Below are positions 21,658-32,049 of a stretch of 64,000 nucleotides of DNA, in pieces. Position 1 is the first letter of the stretch. The number at the start of each line of letters is the position of its first letter. This DNA comes from Diploptera punctata (taxonomy: Eukaryota; Arthropoda; Insecta; Blattodea; Blaberidae), in the NCBI GenBank assembly GCA_030220185.1, contig JASPKZ010008348.1, forward strand, positions 1,054,001-1,118,000, given 5' to 3'. The notes beneath the pieces were generated by a model. It searched no databases. It saw only the letters and a program-made list of their open reading frames with translations, and was not told the DNA's origin. The position numbers were made by a program, and so were the translations under genes.

Positions 21658-22207
21658 ACTGATAGTCTACATAAAAGTCCATAGTAATGTATGTATTTTT
21701 TAAAAACTCGTGTTAAGAATTAAGATTATTTGGAGAAAACACTCAATGATGAGAAAAATTCTCAAATTGAATGAAATAATTTTGTATTTAAATTCGGATG
21801 GTGATCTTGTACAGGTGTGAGAATAATGCTTTATGAACTGAGGTTTAATGTTGCCAGTTCTATTATACACTATATAACATTTCTTGTAAGATCGCGTTTA
21901 CAATATGTAGGTGGAAGTTGCTTAGATTTCATCAGCATTACACTGTGGTGTGGTGCTACTCTGTACTCTGTTGGCCATGTTATAAGACTCTGAATAATTG
22001 GGATATAATGTAGTACAAATAAAAAATAAATATCAGAATAACGTTTCACATTGGCGATTAGATTTTTTATCTATGATTTTGGAAATAAACAGGATGAAAA
22101 TCCTACAAATTATGTTTAAGAAGAAGAAGGAAAAGAAGACAGTAAGTGATACTTAGATTTTTGAAAACAATGCCACATATTTCTTACTTTTTGTAATGTT
22201 CTTTCAG
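21658..22207. other. Presumed intron end before the zinc-finger exon
   Basis: AT-rich, no gene seen. It ends in the acceptor TTGTAATGTTCTTTCAG immediately before 22208. Confidence 0.5.
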
Positions 22208-23044
22208 GTGAACCAGAGTGAAGATACACATACTAGAATGGACAGTACTAACCAGCGTTCACAAACAGAAGACGTAGACTTGCCATGTATATCTTTAAAA
22301 TGTTGTGTTTGTAATTCGTTTTTTTCTTCTAAGTCCTGTCTTAATAGACATTTACGTACACATAGTAATGAGAAACCATTCAAATGTTCTTGGTGTGATA
22401 GGTCATTTTCTAGAAAATCCGATCGTGATGCACATTTTCGTGTGCATAATAATGAAAAACCATTCATATGTTCACTTTGTAATAAGTCGTTTTCTAGAAA
22501 GTCGTATCTTAACACACATTTCCTTGTTCATGGTAATGAGAAAGTATTCAGGTGTGATCTTTGTTACCAATCGTTTTCTTGGAAGTCCAGTCTTAATAGA
22601 CATTTACTTCTGCATAGTGATAAGAAACCATTCAATTGCACTATTTGTGACACATCATTTTCCAGAAAGTCCTATCTTGATACGCATTTACATGTCCATA
22701 ATAATGAGAAACCATTCAAATGTGCGATATGTAATAAGTCATTTTATACAAAATCTAATCTTAAAACTCATTTACTTGTGCATAGTAATGAAAAACTGTT
22801 CAAATGTTCTCTTTGTAATAAGTCATTTTATACAAAGTCCAATCTTAATGTACATTTACTGGTGCATAGTAATGTGAAGCTATTCAAATGTTCAGTTTGT
22901 AATATGTCATTTTCTCATAAATCTAATCTTAATTCACATTTACTTGTGCACAATAATGAGAAACCATTCAAATGTGGTAGTTGTAACAAGTCATTTTCTC
23001 GGAAGTCCCGTCTTGATACACATTCACTTGTCCATAATAATTAG
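22208..23044 (+). CDS. Terminal exon of C2H2 zinc-finger protein with nine fingers (unit 1)
   Basis: A likely DNA-binding nuclear protein. The exon opens after acceptor TTCTTTCAG in phase 0 (VNQSEDTHTRMDSTNQRSQT). Nine C2H2 fingers follow from about residue 37: finger 1 is CCVCNSFFSSKSCLNRHLRT-H, finger 9 is CGSCNKSFSRKSRLDTHSLV-H. Spacing is C-x2-C-x12-H-x3-H throughout. Linkers are (S/N)NEKPF variants, not TGEKPF, a style I associate with insect lineage-specific families. The stop is at 23042-23044, just after the last His and NN. Fingers decayed beyond the stop suggest the array was once longer. The first Met in the open frame (22196) lies in the intron. Expected upstream exon: 6062-6157 or others not seen. 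Confidence 0.9.
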   Translation: MNQSEDTHTRMDSTNQRSQTEDVDLPCISLKCCVCNSFFSSKSCLNRHLRTHSNEKPFKCSWCDRSFSRKSDRDAHFRVHNNEKPFICSLCNKSFSRKSYLNTHFLVHGNEKVFRCDLCYQSFSWKSSLNRHLLLHSDKKPFNCTICDTSFSRKSYLDTHLHVHNNEKPFKCAICNKSFYTKSNLKTHLLVHSNEKLFKCSLCNKSFYTKSNLNVHLLVHSNVKLFKCSVCNMSFSHKSNLNSHLLVHNNEKPFKCGSCNKSFSRKSRLDTHSLVHNN

Positions 23045-23460
23045 AAACTATACAAATTTTCTGTTTGTAATTAGTCATTTTCTTAGAACTACTATATTAA
23101 TACACGTACGTATGCGTAGTTTTGAGAAGCTAATGATGTCTTCCATTATAATAAATAATTTTCTTGGAAGTCTGATTTTAATAATCACGATGTGTGTGAT
23201 GAGAAGCTATTCAAATGTCTTATTACAGTAAGCTATTTTATCGAAAGTCCAATATTAAGTAACAGTTATGTATGCATATTTGTGAAAAAAAAAACCTTTC
23301 AAATGGTCTGTTTATAAAAAGTTATCCTGTCAGATATTACATGTTAATTCACCTTCACTTATGCATAGTAATGAAAACACATAGTAACGGAAACATTCTG
23401 ATTGTGATTATTCGTTTTCTTTGAAATCAGAACATAATGGACATTTAATTTAACATATTA
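23045..23460 (+). pseudogene. Decayed zinc fingers beyond the stop codon
   Basis: Immediately after the stop, finger-like units continue with stops and frameshifts: KLYKFSVCN, then FLGS/FSWKSDF-like segments near 23160, KLFKC near 23205, and a last unit near 23395-23450 (CDYSFSLKSEHNGHL). At least four former fingers can be traced. They may now be 3' untranslated sequence. Confidence 0.7.
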
Positions 23461-26289
23461 AGTAGGTAATGTTTTTTTTAATACAATTCTGCAAGTATTA
23501 TCAGGTGTATATGTATAATTCCTGAATATATGTTTACTTGTGGTTCATCATTCTGTGTGTGACAAGACGTCTTGAAGTGCTCTGATTGGATAAAATAAAA
23601 AGCAGTACAATTGGTTAATCTTACAGCATGTACTGATTTCTGACTGGTAATAAGTGCTTTGAGTTTTATCATTATATTTAAATATATGTACTACCATTGC
23701 CTTAAAATACGCGAGTTTTGTGGCTTCGATATACTGTTGTGATGCTAAGTAATTGATTTTTTGTGGCAGCGTATAAACTAGCCAATTGATGGCAATTGTG
23801 ATCAGTTTACCCAGTGTAGTACTTTGAACAAAGTCTTGGTTCAAAATCTAGCATGGAATTTATGCCAGATCTGGATGAACCTTGAGGATATTGGACCTTT
23901 CACACTTTTGAGAGGACTTTTCTCAGCACATTTGTAATATATATAAAAATTTATACTTATGAAGAAAATTGAATCTGTAAATTCTGCAATACACCAAATT
24001 CGTGGAACTTACATAACTGTAATTAATTATCTGACTACATTTGGTGAATAAGAGAGGTCCGATGCAGCTCAGGAACTTAGTCTCCGTCTTTGGATCAGCT
24101 TAATACCATAATTTTAAACCATCTACCTGGATTTTGTCTCTTTATCATCATGCTAATGGAGCTTAAAGCTAGTGCCATGGAAATTCAGTCGGCCTACTTC
24201 CTCTGTCTGCATGCTGATATCGAAGATCAAAATTTAGATTGTGATTCTGGTGGGGATCTTCCAAAGGAGTCTCCTCCATTATAGAAGAAATCAAATAGAA
24301 AATCCAAAAAGAGCACTAAAAAACGTCACTTTGACAAAAGTACAAGTCAGATTAATCATTGCACAAAGTCCATCCAAGCAATTGGTCTTGGCTCCAGCTG
24401 TAGTTCCTGCAGTTGTCACTGAGAGCAATTTTTTCTATTATTGTTGAATCCTCAATTTTAAGTGCTGCAACATACTCATCGGTAGTGCCATCCCCTATAG
24501 ATGTGAGTACGTCTATGGAGTTGTACCTTCTCGTGTCACTGGCTCTGTGGCACAGAAACCCCCACCAATTACTCTAATTGGTAATGGGGATCTGTTCTGC
24601 ATGAATAGAGAATTAGTTACTAGTGAACCGTTCAAAATTGTCACAAATCCTCCGTGGAAGACTTTATGAAACTTCAAAAGATTTTTGTTTCTGAAAAAAA
24701 GAATATTATATTTTTCAGCTTAAGGAGCTAATATTGAGGGTGGTTTTTAAACAGGCCATATAAAGGCACCACTATTGCTGAAATTTAAGAAGGAAACATT
24801 TATTTAGGATTTCCTCTAAAATCCGTATAACAGATTTCCAAAACGGAAAATAAGTTGACCAAGCCCAATCCGATTTTAATATTAGAGTTAGAGAATACTA
24901 CCCTAGCTCGCGAAATTTACAACTTGAAGCGCCTTCTTTATACAGTTATCGCCATAGAAATGTTCAAGCCAAGGTCTGGCCTTAAACAGTGTTTCAGTTT
25001 TCAGTCCTTTAACCATACTTTCTGGGGTGCAACTGCACTCTACATTGTGTTCTCTCTGCTGAGGCCCACAATCATCAGGATTGCAAAATGCAGAAATTGC
25101 GAACGGTCCTGCCAGCCTGCTACCTTCCGTAGCTGCACTGCTTTTAAAACAGCCCAAGAAACCTATTGTAAGATCTCAAAATGTGTACCCACTCCTGCAC
25201 CAAAATTCCAACCATGTATCTTCACTTCCGTGAAGGTCAATACTTCAATCTCTTTCACAGGCGCTTTAATATTTGGCACTTGTTTTACAAAATCATTATG
25301 TAAACAACACTGTTAACACTCAGGTCTACTAAATGAGTACTCCATCCCTTAGCGTTCATATATATATATATACTTAAGTAGTAGACAGAGCCGAACCTTG
25401 AATCTTTGATGTCAGAAATCTTCCTTAATCAAGCTCATATACACCTATACATTACAAGGGTGTTATAATTTAAATTTTAAAATGTGATGATAGACAAATT
25501 ATTATTTAAAGAGAAATCAATCTCCTAAACCACTAGTTACATATACTGTTGAACTCACTTATACATATATATATTTATATATGTGTGTGTGTGTGTATGT
25601 GCGTGGCTGCATTCATGGACAATGGGTGGGTACGTGTGCGAGCATGTGTGTAAAACAGAAATATTAACGTTTGCGTTGGAATCCAGGAAAGCATAGTAAA
25701 AGTTCACTAATATGTAAAACTAGATATCTCAGACTCAAGTCCCAGTTTGGATGTTAATTTTTCTTTTCATAATAAATTGATATACTTGAATGTACACAAC
25801 ATTTCAATGTTTTGATAGCTGCCAGAGAATGATGCCATTAGTTTTGATAAATTTTATCTTTATTTTTTTATGAAATTGCATGCAATTTGTCATTTTTAAT
25901 ATTTGCTTTCTTTGTTTTATATATTTTTTGTGAACAAAGACTGTCAGGATCACAACATAAGAGATAGTAAATGTTTTACAGAAACATGTTTTAACTTTAC
26001 TGTTGACTTCTCAGCTGTGCAATAGCCATTATTTCTCTGATATTACTGATGGTTTATATACATTATATTTTTTGATCAACTTGTGTTTTAAATAGTGTTA
26101 AAAATTTTTTTTAAGTGAGGAAAAATACCATTTTTTTTCTACATGTTTCAAAAATCTACACAACTACTAAATCAAAACATAGTATATATCTAGGATCTAA
26201 ATTAAACTGTGAATTAAACCAAAGATAAGATTATGTAATGCTAGAAATTAAGCATACTCTAAATTACTGTAAGTAATTAATTGTATTGT
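23461..26289. other. Long stretch without an identifiable gene
   Basis: Includes a less AT-rich part (24090-25320) with open frames on both strands. None of their translations shows a motif I recognise. A (TA)n tract is near 25358-25372, and (TA)n then (GT)n near 25565-25600. The part from 24903 to 25310 reads moderately well on the minus strand too, which hints at an unidentified decayed repeat. Confidence 0.4.
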
Positions 26290-26345
26290 AACTAAAATCA
26301 TAACATACCGGATGGTGAAATAGGGTTCATATTATTGGAAATTCA
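26290..26345 (+). repeat. Possible 3' tail of the RNase H-bearing LINE
   Basis: GGTGAAATAGGGTTCATATT and GGAAATTCAAT resemble the tail of the element ending at 55690 (GGCGAAATAGGGTTTCAAAA, GGAGATTCAAT). Only the tail is recognisable. Confidence 0.35.
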
Positions 26346-26625
26346 ATTAAAAAACCAAAGATAAGCAAACTAAATACAGATATATTTAACAAAGCAATCA
26401 AATTAATTTTATGAAATACATTAATTATAATTTTTTTAAAATAGTAAATAGGTATTAACCTATTTCAATTTATATTATTATTTCCTAATACATGTAATTA
26501 ATTCCTTAGTTTGATATTAACCTACTATATGTTAGTATGAAAATACAATAGGAAGTAACATTTTGAGATTCTACTTAACAAAATAAGTTGGATCTGCCGT
26601 GATCTCCCTTCATATTTTGTTGTTT

Positions 26626-26675
26626 CTTGTAAGACAGGTTTCAAAGCATCTTTGCTCCATCTTCAGTTGGTACAA
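26626..26675 (-). ncRNA. Degenerate hammerhead-like motif
   Basis: On the minus strand CTGAAGA, a stem II candidate (GGAGCA-AAGA-TGCTTT, two wobble pairs) and GAAAC then CTGTC occur in hammerhead order. Flanks TTGTA and TTACAAG could form stem I across a bulge. The pair next to the core is U-U or bulged and stem III has almost no loop. It may be a decayed Penelope-type ribozyme. Confidence 0.3.
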
Positions 26676-26712
26676 ATATATTTTACATGGTATCCTATTT
26701 TCATTTATATTA

Positions 26713-26990
26713 TTTCCTGATCACAAAAAAAATGAAGACATCTTAGAAGAATTACACATGGAATCTTTAGAAAACAAAATTTCTGATTATAAGTCAAGAT
26801 GGGTACAACATGTTCATCGAATGGAAGATCACAGAATACCCAAACTAATGTTAAGATATCAACCTGCAGGAAGAAGAAGACCAGGACGTCCACTCAAAAG
26901 ACTTCTCGATGGTGTTTCTCTTGAGGCCGAAACAGGTCAACAAATGGCCTAAATTCGTGAATGTACTATGATGATGATCATTATTATTTC
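26713..26990 (+). mobile_element. LINE C-terminal fragment
   Basis: The frame reads SLENKISDYKSRWVQHVHRM, EDHRIPKLMLRYQPAGRRRP, GRPLKRLLDGVSLEAETG. This is the standard LINE ORF2 end (RWxxHVxRMxxxRxPK..Y.P.GRRxxGRPxxRWxD). It is followed by (ATG)n/(ATT)n-like repeats at about 26966-26985. Confidence 0.8.
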
Positions 26991-27335
26991 CTAACGTATT
27001 TAATGACTTTACTCAGTTTGGTATTAATTTGTCATATTATTATTTTGTTTATACCATTTTCCACTGCACTAATTCATTTGTATGTTAGAGAATGAGTTGC
27101 ATATTTTCAAAATTTTCTCCTGAATTTATTTTGCTGTATGTTATTACATAATTTATTTAATTACTCTCTCCACTGTGGGTTTAGTGTATTATATAATGTT
27201 TTGTTTGTATCATTCTCCTTTGCATTAATTCTAGTGAGCTTTATATTTTCAAACTTTCATCTAAATTTGTTTTGTTTTATGTTTTTTCTAATGTATTTAA
27301 TTACCTCTTCTCTCTGGTATTAATGTATTTTTCAT
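26991..27335 (+). repeat. Degenerate tandem repeat of about 140-156 bp
   Basis: ATTTAATKACTYTMCTC-type starts occur near 26996, 27152 and 27292. Each is followed by TTTTGTTTRTAYCATT and by TATTTTCAAA at similar distances. Strongly T-rich; no coding. Confidence 0.5.
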
Positions 27336-27483
27336 TGCTTTGTCTGTTTTATTTGCCTTTATATTATTTCCTATTTTTTATGTAACAGAATTTATTTTAT
27401 GTCTTGAAACTGACACCTTAATTTATACATTTTGTTTTTCCTCTCCCTTTAAACAAAGCTTTGTTATATATACAGAGTATTTA

Positions 27484-28048
27484 GGGTCGTATGCAAATAC
27501 ATTAGTCTCTACTCAAATTACTTCCAATCACAGGTGAGCTGAGATCGAACTAATGGCCGCCTTACCGGTCATGCTATAATGTTGACGTTTTCGTAATATT
27601 GGCAACGAATTACCCAGAATTCTCAGCGATAAAACCACTTCCGTTATTTTCGTCTGCTATAGAGGAATGCATTTATGCTTGCATCCCGCAAATAATACCG
27701 TATACAAACACGTCTGCGACGCGCAATATTACGCCGATTCTCCTGTTCTTCCAGTTGAATTCTTTGGTAGACTCTATCAAATTCCTCTTCTCCGCGTATA
27801 CCGAAAACATGATCGAAGTCTTCAAGGTCCGACATCTTGGATAAGTTTCAAACTACATCGGTTACCATCGGTTTCCTTCGGGATTTTCACATAAGTTTAT
27901 ATCTTGAGCTACGATCTTAAGGTACCTTGTCAGGTAGCTTACAATTATTAACGCGTGAATAGATTTCTGAGTAAGAAAAATGTGTTTGAATAAAACTTTA
28001 TCAGCAGAGAACGCCTTTCACTGTCTAATGCGTTCAAACATTCGACCC
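27484..28048 (-). mobile_element. PIF/Harbinger-like non-autonomous element, copy 2
   Basis: GGGTCGTATG left and CGACCC right are flanked by TTA and TAA. The element is collinear with copy 1 (9099-9705) in reverse. It lies inside the terminal inverted repeat of transposon copy A, between its first ten bases (27471-27480) and ATGAATTATACC. Confidence 0.75.
27644..27835 (-). CDS. 63-residue ORF of Harbinger-like element, copy 2
   Basis: The same ORF as 9333-9524: MSDLEDFDHVFGIRGEEEFD at the start, RRNIARRRRVCIRYYLRD near the end. Three residues differ between copies (H/R, C/R, E/A). It stays open in both copies. Function unknown; possibly the stub of a Harbinger protein. Confidence 0.45.
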   Translation of the reverse strand: MSDLEDFDHVFGIRGEEEFDRVYQRIQLEEQENRRNIARRRRVCIRYYLRDASINAFLYSRRK

Positions 28049-28155
28049 TAAATGAATTATACCGCATAAATTTAACTACATATAGAGGGGTATTATATAA
28101 GCATTTTGAGATAATGAACTAATGGTATATGAATAAAAATATCAAAGTTATGATT

Positions 28156-29220
28156 TAGTGATGACATTTGATAGTGTACCTCGACAATTGTTATGGACGG
28201 CAATGAGAAATATGAATATAAGTGATAAATGGATTAATATTGTTAGGAAGATCTATAGTAATACAAAAGCTAAAGTAAAAATACAGAATACCTGAACAGA
28301 GGAATTCACAGTGAATAAAGGCCTTAAGCAGGGATGCAGTTTATCACCAATTCTTTTTAACATTTATTTAGACCAGGCTCTTAACTTGTGGTATAAAAAA
28401 TGTTCTGAAATGGGTATTCCTATAGGAGGAAAAGTACTGCATTCATTGTTGTTTGTAGATGATCAAATAATTTTTGCAGGGGATGAAGATGATATGAAAT
28501 ATATGATAAATAAACTAATGGAAGAATATAAAAAAATGGCGACTAAATATACATTTACAGAAAACAGAATATATGTGTTTGGGAAAGGATGTGGATGACC
28601 TCATACTTGAAACAGGGAAAATAAAAAAAAAGTGATTTTTTTAAATATCTTGGGTCAATAATTACAAGTTTAGGTACCTGTGAGAGAGATGTACAGACTA
28701 AAATTGCAATGGCAAAAAAAAAATGCAACTAAGACATTACATGGAATAATTTGGAATAAAAATATTACAAAGAAAACAAAAATGGAAATTTATAAGAGCA
28801 TAATACAGAATATTTTGTCATACGGAAGTGAAACTTGGTCTTTGACGGAATTACAAAAGAATAAAATTAGAACAGTTGAATTTGATTATTTTAGAAGAAG
28901 CCTCCAAAAACAAGACAGGATAAAATAAATGAATTCCTTTGGAGAGAAATGAATGTCACCACATCTGTTGTTAAGAGGATTGAAAATCAAACGCTTAAAT
29001 GGTATGGCCATGTACAAAGAATGGAAAATGAAAGATGGCCAAAAAATATATACCAATGGTCACCCGCTGGAAGAAATAAACGTGGCAGACCAAGATGGAA
29101 ATGGAAAACCAACGTCAGAACTATAATGGATGATAGGAATTTGGAAGAGGGAGATTGGAATGATAGAGATAAATGGAAACTGAAGACGGCAAACCTATAA
29201 GTGGGGGAAAGCCGAAGAAG
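28156..29220 (+). mobile_element. 5'-truncated LINE insertion with 11-bp target duplication
   Basis: AAGTTATGATT at 28145-28155 is repeated at 29221-29231, framing the element. It begins inside the RT domain (TFDSVPRQLLWTAM), continues with GLKQGCSLSPILFNIYLDQA at 28319 and LLFVDDQIIFAGDED. It ends with KWYGHVQRMENERWPK, GRNKRGRPRWKWK and a GAAGAAG tail. The catalytic box reads FVDD instead of F/YADD. A frame break lies near 28595-28680. The truncated 5' end and the simple 3' tail are typical of target-primed reverse transcription. Confidence 0.85.
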
Positions 29221-29319
29221 AAGTTATGATTCAATTTGTAAAATTGTTGGCACGCCACTGATTATTTGAAATTAACATGGAAATAATATGATACAGACAC
29301 AGTAACTTGCAACAAGCAT

Positions 29320-29396
29320 GCGCCTTTAGCTCAGTGGTTATAACAGTCTAATACTGACGCAAATGTAAGATTTATACATCACGTTCGAAACTTCCT
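29320..29396 (+). repeat. tRNA-like sequence in transposon copy A
   Basis: GCGCCTTTAGCTCAGTGG (A-box-like) and ACGTTCGAAACTTCC (B-box-like) at tRNA spacing. The homologous position in copy B (about 49812-49891, minus strand) has CTTTAGC- and GTTTGAAAC-like versions. Arms pair poorly, so this is tRNA-like rather than a tRNA. Confidence 0.4.
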
Positions 29397-29794
29397 ACAG
29401 TACGTGCACACTTTTTTCCTTTATTATGTAGGTACTGTAAATTAGTTACGTGCGTAGATTTACTTCTGGTTTAATCGTTTATTCATTATTTTACAGAATA
29501 CGGTAATGGAATATCGGCGCAGTACACGAATTACAAAACTATCTATGTACGTATTGTACAGACAATTGTTTGAAAGGTTGTTATAATAATACGATTACTG
29601 TAGAGTGCAATAGGTTTCGCAAATGAAATGTGTAATTGTACTGTACAGTACTGTGTACTTAGATAAATGATAGTGCAGTGATTAATAACATGAAAAGGTA
29701 TAGTGTATGTACACATGGCATACATAATGTTATTGGGAAATAAAAGCAATGTAATTGAGTAACCCAGAAAAAAAGTAAAGCACCTGCAGACTCA

Positions 29795-30956
29795 TTAAAT
29801 AAATTGTTCAAATTGGCCACCTCCATTCTCACAACGCAGACGACATTGGCGACAAAAGGATTCTCGTACCCCGTTCAACATACCAGGTGTCTCACGGATC
29901 ACATCACATACTGCGCTTATGCGTGCAACCAAGAGTTCAGCTGTATAATCAGGAGTCGCATACACCAGTGTTTTCAGATATCCACACAAAAATAATCAAG
30001 TGGACTGAGATCAGGAGCGCGAGGTGGTCACACTACAGTTGGACTACCTCTTCCTATCCTACGACTAAAATACACTCCATCCAAATATTTTCGCACATTC
30101 CGGCAGAAATTGGGAGGAGCTCCATCGTGCTGAAATCGCATGTTAATCCTGATGTGGAGAGGAACTTCTAGTAATGTAGGAACTTGTAGTAATTCCGGCA
30201 GAAATGGGGAGAAGCTCCATCGTGCTGAAACCACATGTTAATCCTGATGTGGAGAGGAACTTCTAGTAATGTAGGTTGGAAATACTCTAAAAATGTCTTA
30301 TAAATAACACCATTTATTCTCTGGGGAAGAAGGTAGGGGCCAATAATATGGTCAGATATTGTGCCTGCCCTTAAGTTCACCGAAAATCTCTGCTGGTGAC
30401 TCCTCTGGAAGATGGCATGAGGATTTTCATAATCCCACACATGACTGTTCTTCGAGTTCAGAACCAGCCCACCCCTATTAAATACTGCCTCATCAGTGAA
30501 TAATATCGAGGTAAAGAAGTGCGATGGCTGCAGCAAAGCCCAATTACAAATTGGGCCCATTGAGCGAAGTCCAGTGGCTGTAAGACTTGTACTTTTTGCA
30601 GATGAAAGGGATAGAACTGGGCTTCATGCAGGACTTCCGATACACTTTGATGGTTCGTACCCATTACACGTCTGATAGCATGTGTACTAGTATAAGGTTC
30701 CTCTCACCCTATGAAGAACATTTTCAATATTTGCAGTGTGGCGCGTACGTCTTGCACCGGCATCTACTCTGTTTACCTTCAACGTCCCATGCTCTCGCAA
30801 ACGCCTATCAACAGACTCGAAGGTTGTTCGGTGAGGATGGCGTCTATCCGGATACCGCTCCGCGTACATGGCAGCAGCTCTTACACCATTACCTTGTGCT
30901 GCACCATAAATCAGATGCATATCGGCAAGTTTAGCATAACTGTAAAAATGTTCCAT
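29795..30956 (-). pseudogene. IS630/Tc1-like transposase, copy A
   Basis: From the Met at 30956 the minus strand reads YAKLADMHLIYGAAQGNGVR, MYAERYPDRRHPHRTTFESV and DRRLREHGTL, the N-terminal helix-turn-helix of this insect transposase family. Further on come LFTDEAVFNRGG (first catalytic Asp), FSVNLRAGTISDHIIGPYLL, WFQHDGASPHF (second Asp) and APDLSPLDYF (third Asp). The end matches copy B (RISAVCDVIRETPG). Frameshifts and stops break it, and a 95-bp tandem duplication at 30097-30286 repeats the second-Asp segment. The enzyme would have cut and joined transposon ends; this copy cannot. Confidence 0.85.
30097..30286. repeat. 95-bp tandem duplication inside the transposase
   Basis: ATTCCGGCAGAAATTGGGAG at 30097 recurs 95 bp later as ATTCCGGCAGAAATGGGGAG at 30192. 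The match continues through GCTCCATCGTGCTGAAA and GTGGAGAGGAACTTCTAGTA. Confidence 0.85.
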
Positions 30957-31121
30957 GATGCTTTCATATAATGCAACTGAACTGATATTGAAATAATTGC
31001 TAAGCAGATGTTAATGTAATCACCAATAGAAGAATAGGAATTTTGCGCATGCCCGTACTAAACAAATTTCAGTGTCAACATATAACAGTGAAGAAAGAAC
31101 GAAAGAAAGAGGGGGAAAATA

Positions 31122-31192
31122 GTCGCCTGCCGTGATTTGAACCATCAGTGTTCGAATCTTAAATCCATCACTTTGACCATTAAGCCACAAGT
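31122..31192 (-). repeat. tRNA-like sequence near the end of transposon copy A
   Basis: On the minus strand TTGTGGCTTAATGGTCAAAG (A-box-like) and GATGGTTCAAATCACGG (B-box-like) are about 40 bp apart, as in a tRNA. A run of purines (GAAAGAAAGAGGGGGA) lies directly beyond. Confidence 0.4.
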
Positions 31193-31580
31193 TAACTACA
31201 CAGATTCTGTGTGTTTTACTCTGTACTACGTCACATTGTACCGATTCTACTGCTGCCAGATGCAGTGGCGTGCAGTCATCTGCTCAGGTCGAAATTAAAA
31301 GGAATTTGATAACACAATATTTCATAAACGTTGTTGATGAATTATCAGCCTTCAGGATATCGAAATTAATGTTACGATATGAAGTTATTCTAGTATAATT
31401 TTCTCTCCTTGTATGCTCTCCTGTCGATTTCTCTGTATCAAATGACGTTTAGTTTGATTACCTAGAAATCGCCCATTTTCGCTCTTAGACCATTAGTCCA
31501 TTACCTCAAAACGCTTATACAGTATAATACACCTCTATACGTAGTTAAATTTATGCGGTATAATTCATTTACACTCTGTA

Positions 31581-32049
31581 TATTCTATATGTATTATTTC
31601 TGTAAATAAGCTGCACCCGAGTGTGACCAATTGTTCATTCGGGCATCAGTAACATGTACAACATATGTTTGTGATTAAAATTTATTCTTTTCCTTATACT
31701 GTTCAACTTAGAAAACAAGGGAAGAAGTACTTAACAAAATAAATAAATAAATAATGGCATATGGGAGAAAAATGTTCTCACAAAAAATAACAAATTCTGT
31801 TTTTGTTATTGATTTAGTCCTCAAATTACATATCTTGAACTATTGTCTTTTTGTGTGTATTTTGAGAACCTCTTCTTGCCATAATTTGTCTTTTAAAACT
31901 ATTTATATCTAATCAGATATATTTGCATATCTTCTACTAGGTGAAACAATCTCTCACTACTAATGATATAAGTTGTAAAATAGCATTTTATATCATTGTA
32001 TGTGAAAATAAAAAATATATAATTATTTATTAAAATGTACTCATCATAT
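31581..32049. other. No recognisable gene
   Basis: AT-rich, with an (AAAT)n tract near 31738-31755. Confidence 0.5.

Larger units (their letters stand above)
27473..31578. mobile_element. IS630/Tc1-like transposon copy A, carrying two nested insertions
   Basis: The outer ends are TA|CAGAGTAT at 27471-27480 and ACACTCTG|TA at 31571-31580. Subterminal inverted blocks of about 75 bp follow (GAATTATACCGCATAAATTT at 28054-28073, inverted near 31545-31565). The left end is cut by the Harbinger-like MITE 27484-28048, and a LINE sits at 28156-29220. Removing both leaves about 2.5 kb with one minus-strand transposase pseudogene. Confidence 0.75.

Noticed and set aside
22305..22877. Open frame of 190 codons overlapping the zinc-finger exon in another frame
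   Set aside because: It exists because the fingers repeat the same codons; its translation has no independent motif and the C2H2 frame explains the sequence.
24855..25316. 153-codon open frame on the plus strand
   Set aside because: No motif, signal or splice context; an overlapping minus-strand frame is equally open. Left as an unidentified stretch.
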